Source: an uncultured Clostridium sp. (GTDB lineage: Bacteria > Bacillota > Clostridia > TANB77 > CAG-508). Taken from it: 9,610 bases of DNA. The notes beneath the pieces were generated by a model, which ran no database searches, was not told the origin of the DNA, and saw only the letters and a program-made list of their open reading frames with translations. Shown here one piece after another: positions 1-3,835 of the stretch (position 1 is the first letter of the stretch; each line of letters begins with the position of its first letter). The stretch covers positions 1 to 9,610 of the forward strand of contig CAMMEP010000053.1 of assembly GCA_946495905.1 (NCBI GenBank). The letters are read 5' to 3'. A program made the position numbers and the translations under genes.

Positions 1-462
1 ACTGTAAAGGATAATATCAAATATGGTAAAGAAGATGCAACAGATGATGAAGTAATTCAAGCTGCAAAAGCTGCCCATGTTCATCACTATATCAAAACCT
101 TACCAAAAGGATATAATTCAGTAATTAATGAAGAATCCTCAAATATATCTGCTGGACAAAAACAATTACTTACAATTGCAAGAGTAATTTTAGCAGATCC
201 AAAGATATTAATATTGGATGAAGCAACAAGCTCAATCGATACAAGAACAGAGATACAAATACAAGCAGCGATGGATAACCTTATGAAAGGAAGAACAAGC
301 TTTGTTATAGCACATAGATTGTCTACAATAAAGAACTCTGATTTGATTTTAGTTATGAATCAAGGAGATATCGTAGAGCAAGGAACCCATGATGAACTTC
401 TTGCAAAAGGTGGATTCTATGCAGACTTATATAACAGCCAATTCGATGAGGAAGAAGAATAG
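1..462 (+). CDS. ABC exporter, C-terminal part of ATP-binding domain (5' partial)
   Basis: The frame is open from base 1 to the TAG at 460-462, so only the last 153 residues of a longer protein are visible. They are the second half of an ABC nucleotide-binding domain. The signature loop reads SAGQKQ (from residue 50), Walker B is ILILDEATSS with the aspartate and catalytic glutamate at residues 73-74, and the switch histidine is in IAHRLST at residue 105. The ending GDIVEQGTHDELL followed by an acidic tail is typical of multidrug or lipid exporters in which a membrane domain is fused before the ATPase (MdlB/LmrA/YfiC-like). The SAGQ form of the signature is common in one half of heterodimeric exporters, so a partner gene probably lies just upstream. 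The transported substrate cannot be told. All ATPase motifs in the visible part are intact. The stop codon overlaps the first bases of a long palindrome. Confidence 0.93.
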   Translation, partial: TVKDNIKYGKEDATDDEVIQAAKAAHVHHYIKTLPKGYNSVINEESSNISAGQKQLLTIARVILADPKILILDEATSSIDTRTEIQIQAAMDNLMKGRTSFVIAHRLSTIKNSDLILVMNQGDIVEQGTHDELLAKGGFYADLYNSQFDEEEE

Positions 463-586
463 GTTGAAAAATAATTGCGTTTTAGCGTTGTTAAACTTCA
501 CTTCGAAAATCCTCATCGTACACAAAGTACGATTCCAGTTTTCTTGCTCGTTTGCCTAGCTAAAACAGCAATTCTTTTCCAACCTA
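460..586. repeat. Long imperfect palindromic element after the ABC exporter
   Basis: The outer arms, about 27 nt each (460-486 and 559-586), are near-perfect reverse complements: both read TAGGTTG, then an A-rich stretch, AATTGC and GTTTTAGC, with a few mismatches and one-base gaps. The arms continue imperfectly inward and close on a perfect 7-bp stem, ATCGTAC (515-521) and GTACGAT (527-533), with a 5-nt loop. The whole piece can therefore fold into one long hairpin. There is no ORF of note and no T-run at its end, so it is not a plain terminator. It resembles dispersed intergenic palindromes or MITE-like repeats of Clostridia, but copy number cannot be judged from one window. Confidence 0.7.
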
Positions 587-613
587 GAATATATAAACAA
601 TTATATATTCTAG
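584..613. repeat. Perfect 12-bp AT hairpin
   Basis: CTAGAATATATA (584-595) and TATATATTCTAG (602-613) are exact reverse complements around a 6-nt loop. The hairpin starts in the last two bases of the preceding palindrome. It may add to 3'-end structure of the exporter mRNA. No T-run follows. Confidence 0.6.
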
Positions 614-651
614 ACAAACAATTGGAAATAGTTCATAATTTCTTGTAACCG

Positions 652-680
652 AAAAAAAGACGGGAGTGCCCGTCTTTTTT
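652..680. terminator. Bidirectional rho-independent terminator
   Basis: A GC-rich stem GACGGG (659-664) and CCCGTC (669-674) with loop AGTG is flanked by seven A on the left and six T on the right. The A and T tracts can extend the stem, and each gives a U-run on one strand. It lies between the end of the exporter gene (+) and the end of the HD gene (-), and so can end transcription of both. Confidence 0.9.
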
Positions 681-751
681 GATGGAAAATTTATTGTTTG
701 TGTTCAACCTTCTTTTTAACGTAAAAAGAATTATATTTACTAAGAAAGTCT

Positions 752-1408
752 TTACACTACTACACTATACTTCTTCAAAAACTGAATCAATTCTGAAAAG
801 ATTTCGTTTCCTTCGTATATTGGTACGTCAGATTCAATGAAAATTTCGCCAACTGTTTTGGCGCCATTTTCTATAGCTTTTTGCGTCCTTTCGCTTTCAA
901 GAATTTTACTTGGAAGCATATCAAAAGAAAATCTTCCTTCATCATCGTATTTCTTCGCCATTGCATCGGCATCCATCTTATCGCAAAGATAAGCAAATTG
1001 TGCCTCCGATGTTTCTCTTTCGTTGAATTCATCAATTAAAGATGTAATAAAAGATTTTTTTCGGAGACATGATGTTGCTTTGTCAACAGCGAGTTTACCA
1101 AGTCTAGCTTTTTCAATGGGAAGAACTCCACTAAAAGGATTCAAATCTCCTATGTAGATTTCTTCTGTTTCATGAACCGCTATCATACAGATGACTTTAT
1201 AAATGTCAATATCTAAGTCAAATTCTGAATAGATAGCCAGTGCTAATTGCTGTGTACTATATACGTGTTCTGGTACAGATTCTACTCTTTGGTCTCTCGA
1301 AATATTTCGGTCAACCCAACCAGAACGTTCTACTTCTTTTAATTTTATTGATTCATAATAGAACGTAAGTACATTCGAAAGTGCATTTGAAATTTTTCTT
1401 TCTTCCAT
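752..1408 (-). CDS. HD-domain phosphohydrolase, YfbR/HDDC2 (HD_3) type
   Basis: This 218-residue protein has the layout of the HD_3 hydrolases, whose best-known members (E. coli YfbR, human HDDC2) remove phosphate from deoxynucleoside 5'-monophosphates using a divalent metal. Visible landmarks are RSGWV (28-32), ESVPEHVYS with the first metal histidine at 48, AVHETEEIYIGDLNP with His79 and Glu80 where most members have His-Asp, Glu83, Asp88, and CDKMDADA with a candidate last aspartate at 143 or 146. The second half is helical and acidic. A cytoplasmic soluble enzyme is expected, as there is no signal peptide or membrane helix. The start is set by GGGAGG (1416-1421) seven bases upstream of ATG. 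The gene appears monocistronic, with its own promoter and the shared terminator at 652-680. The substrate is inferred from family only, and the His-Glu dyad makes the exact activity less certain. Confidence 0.85.
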   Translation of the reverse strand: MEERKISNALSNVLTFYYESIKLKEVERSGWVDRNISRDQRVESVPEHVYSTQQLALAIYSEFDLDIDIYKVICMIAVHETEEIYIGDLNPFSGVLPIEKARLGKLAVDKATSCLRKKSFITSLIDEFNERETSEAQFAYLCDKMDADAMAKKYDDEGRFSFDMLPSKILESERTQKAIENGAKTVGEIFIESDVPIYEGNEIFSELIQFLKKYSVVV

Positions 1409-1448
1409 AAAATTTCCTCCCTACAAATTATTGTTAATGAGTTACATC

Positions 1449-1477
1449 TATATATAAACTGGCTTTGCCAGATTGAA
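1449..1477 (-). promoter_or_regulatory. Candidate promoter of the HD gene with palindrome in the spacer
   Basis: On the minus strand a -35-like TTCAAT (1472-1477) is followed after exactly 17 nt by a -10-like TATATA (1449-1454). The spacer contains the perfect 5-bp inverted repeat CTGGC/GCCAG with a 3-nt centre (1459-1471), one of the few GC-rich patches here. That is a plausible operator position. The -35 box is weak, so this is a prediction. Confidence 0.4.
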
Positions 1478-1554
1478 TTATGGTAATAATTTATCATAAA
1501 TTTGATGGTATTTCAATTTAATTGTTAAATTTATTCAATAAAATATGAAAAATT

Positions 1555-1589
1555 AAAAAAATGCCATTGGGTTTGTCCCAATGACATTT
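1555..1589 (-). terminator. Rho-independent terminator of the YvlD-like gene
   Basis: Read on the minus strand, AAATGTCATTGGG (1577-1589) pairs with CCCAATGGCATTT (1559-1571) through 13 positions, including one G-U pair, around a 5-nt loop. A run of T (the A run ending at 1555-1560 on the + strand) follows. It starts 7 bases after the stop codon of the 1597-1965 gene. Confidence 0.88.
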
Positions 1590-1596
1590 GAACAGC

Positions 1597-1965
1597 TTAT
1601 GATTGTTCTCCTGGTAAGAAGTAATCAACAACGCCATAAACTAAAGCTCCAACGATAGCTGCTATCCAAGAAATTGTATAACCTGCAACAAAGTATTGTG
1701 TTACATATAACACTACTGCTGCCAAAACAAATCCTACGAACCCTTTACCAAATGCACTTGCATGTAAACCAGTGAATCTAGTAATTAAATAATCTATAAT
1801 AGTAAGAACGATTGCTGCAGCAGCCAAAGCCCATATATTACTTATATGAAAACCAGGTGTAAAAAATGCTGTTATTGCAAGAACTATTGCAGCTGTTACA
1901 AGTCTACCAACTATTTGCCATATGGTAGAAGTATTACTTCTAGTTTGTGTCTGATTATTTTCCAT
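1597..1965 (-). CDS. Small four-helix membrane protein, YvlD / phage-holin-4_2-like
   Basis: The product is 122 residues with a short polar N-terminus (1-14) and about four hydrophobic segments (roughly 17-35, 44-63, 74-94 and 98-116). The general pattern, including the PGF.IS motif after helix 1, resembles the small membrane proteins annotated as YvlD or 'phage holin family' in Bacillota. Those are chromosomal proteins with no proven lysis role; some respond to envelope stress. An internal duplication is visible: FFTPGFHIS..IWA followed by DYL (34-60) recurs as YFVAGYTIS.IAA followed by DYF (91-116), so the fold is two copies of a two-helix hairpin. A longer frame starts at 2115, but its extra 50 residues are poor in normal coding character, and TAAGGAGG (1971-1978) lies 5 bases before the ATG at 1963-1965, so the short start is chosen. 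The gene has its own terminator and no phage genes are nearby. The function is unknown. Confidence 0.8.
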   Translation of the reverse strand: MENNQTQTRSNTSTIWQIVGRLVTAAIVLAITAFFTPGFHISNIWALAAAAIVLTIIDYLITRFTGLHASAFGKGFVGFVLAAVVLYVTQYFVAGYTISWIAAIVGALVYGVVDYFLPGEQS

Positions 1966-1970
1966 AAAAA

Positions 1971-1978
1971 CCTCCTTA
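1971..1978 (-). promoter_or_regulatory. Ribosome binding site that fixes the YvlD-like start
   Basis: TAAGGAGG on the minus strand, 5 bases from ATG, is a full match to the anti-Shine-Dalgarno sequence. It rules out the 50-codon longer start. A perfect 16-bp palindrome ATCTATTTAAATAGAT (1980-1995) lies immediately upstream and could affect access to it. Confidence 0.85.
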
Positions 1979-2034
1979 TATCTATTTAAATAGATTTCAT
2001 GTAAACATCTAAATGTTAGGTTATAAATATAATC

Positions 2035-2193
2035 AATATCAAAGATTATTTTTTTTATTACAAAAGAAAAAGAAAAAATAAAAAAATTATAAAAATTAAA
2101 AATTTTAAGTTTCAAAGAATATCACAAACAAAACAAAAAATTTAAATAAAAGTAATTAAACAAAAATAAAAAATAAAAATAATCTTTGATATT
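2035..2193. repeat. Outward-facing 19-bp perfect inverted repeat
   Basis: AAAAATAATCTTTGATATT occurs on the + strand at 2175-2193 and on the minus strand at 2035-2053, an exact match over 19 bases separated by 121 bases. Each copy reads toward the gene on its side, so the two divergent genes share an upstream sequence. The core TCTTTGATA is too complex to be explained by AT bias alone. It could be a pair of binding sites or matched upstream promoter elements. Confidence 0.6.
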
Positions 2194-2308
2194 TACTTAT
2201 AGTATGAGCGGAAAAAAATTTTTTATACAAAAATAAAAAAATTTAAAAAACTATTTTGTTTGCTATCATTCAATATGTTTTTTTCTTAAGTAATTAAGAA
2301 AATCAAAA

Positions 2309-2337
2309 TTACTTAAGAAAAATAAACTTGGTATAAA
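2309..2337 (+). promoter_or_regulatory. Candidate extended -10 promoter of the DUF421 operon
   Basis: TGGTATAAA (2329-2337) is an extended -10 element. A weak -35-like TTACTT (2309-2314) stands 17 bases upstream. The -35 position lies inside the right arm of the 16-bp inverted repeat (2280-2322), which would put a dimeric regulator bound there in competition with RNA polymerase. Confidence 0.45.
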
Positions 2338-2360
2338 TATTATTTTTTTGTAAAAAATAA

Positions 2361-2388
2361 TAGAAACTAAAAAATAAAGGAGTTTCTA
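2361..2388 (+). promoter_or_regulatory. Hairpin framing the DUF421 ribosome binding site
   Basis: TAGAAAC (2361-2367) and GTTTCTA (2382-2388) are exact reverse complements. The second arm ends on the first base of the start codon, and the loop contains the A-rich leader and AAAGGAG (2376-2382). In mRNA the binding site would sit at the edge of a 14-nt loop. The stem is short, so any effect on translation would be modest. Confidence 0.35.
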
Positions 2389-3062
2389 TGTTAATTACAT
2401 TTATTCGTTCTATTTTTTTATACATAATTGTATTAATTGTAATGCGATTAATGGGAAAAAGAGAAATTGGACAATTACAACCATTTGAACTTGCTATTTC
2501 TATTATGATAGCAGACTTAGCATCCACGCCAATGGCAGATGCGGGAATACCGCTTACAAACGGAATAATTCCTATATTAGCACTTTTAGTAATGCATTTA
2601 ATTATTTCTATCTTAAATATAAAAAGTATTAAGGCAAGACAAATATTATGTGGTAAACCATCGATATTAATTTATAGAGGAAGAATCGATGAAAAGATGT
2701 TAAGAAAAGAAAGATTTACGGTAAATGAATTAGAAGAAAGATTAAGAGGAAGTAATGTAGTAAATATAGGTGATGTAGAGTATGCAATTCTAGAAACAAG
2801 CGGGCAAGTAACCGTAATACAAAAACCAGAAAAGAAAAATGTAACAGTGGAAGATATGGGAATAAAAACAGAATATGAGGGATTAGCTTATGATTTAGTA
2901 TTAGATGGAAAAATCATGTATGAAAACTTAAAAATCTTAAAAAAAGACATTCAGTGGTTAGAAAATCAAGTAAGCAAGTTTGGCATAAAACCCGAGCAAG
3001 CGTTAATTGTAACAATTGATGGGAGAGGACAAATCTTTTGCCAAGAAAAAATGCGAAAATAG
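2388..3062 (+). CDS. DUF421 (YetF-like) membrane protein
   Basis: The 224-residue protein has three N-terminal membrane helices (about 3-22, 33-48 and 57-77) followed by a cytoplasmic or surface domain. It carries DUF421 hallmarks: GKREIGQLQPFEL (23-35), the GKPSILIYRGRI stretch (89-100), and the region with EELRGS-like and DVEYAILETSG sequence (about 116-139). A second repeat-like segment ends with ALIVTIDGRGQI (205-216). DUF421 proteins (YetF, YdfS, YkjA, YrbG in Bacillus) are poorly understood; relatives are linked to spore membranes and spore heat resistance. AAAGGAG lies 5 bases before the ATG. The next gene follows after 35 bases in the same direction, and DUF421 with DUF4363 is a recurrent clostridial pair, so a shared role in the spore or cell envelope is a fair inference. 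Biochemical function is unknown. Confidence 0.9.
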   Translation: MLITFIRSIFLYIIVLIVMRLMGKREIGQLQPFELAISIMIADLASTPMADAGIPLTNGIIPILALLVMHLIISILNIKSIKARQILCGKPSILIYRGRIDEKMLRKERFTVNELEERLRGSNVVNIGDVEYAILETSGQVTVIQKPEKKNVTVEDMGIKTEYEGLAYDLVLDGKIMYENLKILKKDIQWLENQVSKFGIKPEQALIVTIDGRGQIFCQEKMRK

Positions 3063-3097
3063 GTCCAAACAACCCCAATTGTCCGGAAAGGAGAAAA

Positions 3098-3490
3098 ATG
3101 AAAAAAGAATTGATCATCTGCATTCTTATCATTGCAATCATAATAATTACCAATGTCATAACACAAAATTATACAAAGGAATGTGTATCTCAAATGAATG
3201 AAAGGCTTGATATTTTAAAAGAAGCTAGTTTAGAAGAAGCGGAGATAAAGGAAGAAAGTATAGTAGCAGAAATTCAAAATATAGAAAATAAATGGAATGA
3301 ATTTCAAGAGAAACTTGCTTTTTATATAGAACATGATGAACTAGAAAAAGTTGAAACACAAATTTTTGCAATAAAAGGATTTGCAGAAATAAAAAAATAT
3401 GATGAAATAGTTCCAGAGTTGGAAAAATGCACATTCATCCTAGAACATATACAAGACAAAACAAAACTGAATGTGAAGAATGTTTTTTAA
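3098..3490 (+). CDS. DUF4363 single-pass envelope protein
   Basis: The product is 130 residues: a short basic start, one hydrophobic helix (about 5-20) acting as an uncleaved anchor, then a helical, charged outer domain. The outer domain has the family pattern KWNEFQEKLAFYIEHDELEK (about 69-88), further helices, and the ending HIQDKTKLNVKNVF. AAAGGAG (3087-3093) lies just upstream of ATG 3098-3100. A start at 3038 would overlap the DUF421 gene and put 20 polar residues before the anchor, so it is rejected. Its place 35 bases behind DUF421 suggests an operon and that the two proteins work together, perhaps with this one as a four-helix-bundle-like partner outside the membrane. No enzymatic motif is visible and the role is unknown. 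The stop codon is immediately followed by a long inverted-repeat element. Confidence 0.85.
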   Translation: MKKELIICILIIAIIIITNVITQNYTKECVSQMNERLDILKEASLEEAEIKEESIVAEIQNIENKWNEFQEKLAFYIEHDELEKVETQIFAIKGFAEIKKYDEIVPELEKCTFILEHIQDKTKLNVKNVF

Positions 3491-3677
3491 TTACTATTCA
3501 CGTTTTAATTTTTGTCGGAGCAATGCCTATTTTAATTTTATGTTGGAGTGCTTAAGGTGGGGACCGACAAGTTTACAAACTGTTAAGCAAAGCTTTTACA
3601 GTTTGTACGCAGCCAAAGGGCCAAAACATAAAATTAAAATAGGCATTGTTCCGACAAAAAGCAACAGTGAATTGTAA
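3491..3677. repeat. 187-bp long-inverted-repeat (MITE-like) element
   Basis: Arms 3509-3544 and 3625-3660 match as reverse complements at 35 of 36 positions, and the one exception (G3520 with T3649) is a G-U pair in RNA. The arms extend outward with small mismatches to TTACTATTCAC (3491-3501) and GTGAATTGTAA (3667-3677). The middle holds a second perfect 9-bp hairpin, ACAAACTGT (3575-3583) with ACAGTTTGT (3598-3606), itself containing AAGC/GCTT. No protein-coding signal is seen; the open frame through it is a by-product of the symmetry. There is no T-run, so it is not a simple terminator. A non-autonomous mobile element or a structured RNA is possible. Confidence 0.75.
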
Positions 3678-3835
3678 CGAGTAGTTACAGAGCATTTTAC
3701 AAAACTTTTTTAAAACTTATTGACATATTCCGAGTTTATTTATAAAATATATCTAGAAAAATTGGAGAAATATCTCTAAACGAAAATTAGACGAAGGAAA
3801 AATGCTTGAAATAAACCTAAGGAGGAAATTAATAA
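3678..3835 (+). promoter_or_regulatory. Promoter and leader region of glgP
   Basis: TTGACA (3720-3725), a 17-base spacer and TAAAAT (3743-3748) make the best SigA-type promoter in the window. The transcript would start near 3755, giving a leader of about 80 nt. TAAGGAGG (3818-3825) lies 10 bases before the ATG. A 6-bp hairpin (3673-3678 with 3684-3689) precedes the promoter. Nothing else is evident in this stretch. Confidence 0.8.

Larger units (their letters stand above)
1966..2387. promoter_or_regulatory. Divergent, very AT-rich intergenic control region
   Basis: This 422-bp stretch separates the YvlD-like gene (-) from the DUF421 gene (+), and I see no credible gene in it. It holds the 16-bp palindrome at 1980-1995, a perfect 19-bp inverted repeat (2035-2053 with 2175-2193), a perfect 16-bp inverted repeat with an 11-nt loop (2280-2295 with 2307-2322), an 11-bp AT hairpin (2338-2348 with 2352-2362) and the DUF421 promoter. 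Long A and T runs between these suggest intrinsically bent or easily melted DNA. Confidence 0.6.

Noticed and set aside
148..165. Possible defective ABC signature (SAGQ in place of LSGGQ)
   Set aside because: This form is regular in one subunit of heterodimeric bacterial exporters; Walker B, the glutamate and the switch histidine are all intact.
1597..1965. Prophage remnant suggested by the holin-like name
   Set aside because: No other phage gene, integrase or attachment site is visible; the YvlD group is a normal chromosomal family.
1966..2115. 50-residue N-terminal extension of the YvlD-like protein
   Set aside because: TAAGGAGG sits 5 bases before the internal ATG at 1963-1965, inside the would-be extension, which is also just AT-rich intergenic translation.
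2100..2340. CRISPR-like or tandem repeat array in the A-rich region
   Set aside because: Only A/T runs and inverted repeats occur; there are no regularly spaced direct repeats.
3038..3097. Longer start for the DUF4363 protein
   Set aside because: It would overlap the DUF421 gene, place 20 polar residues before the membrane anchor, and ignore AAAGGAG at 3087-3093.
3480..3677. 65-aa open frame overlapping the DUF4363 end and running through the inverted repeat
   Set aside because: It covers the long palindrome almost exactly, has no ribosome binding site and shows no protein-like pattern.
3678..3835. Riboswitch or T-box in the glgP leader
   Set aside because: The leader after the mapped promoter boxes is only about 80 nt and contains no T-box or recognised riboswitch core and no terminator hairpin.
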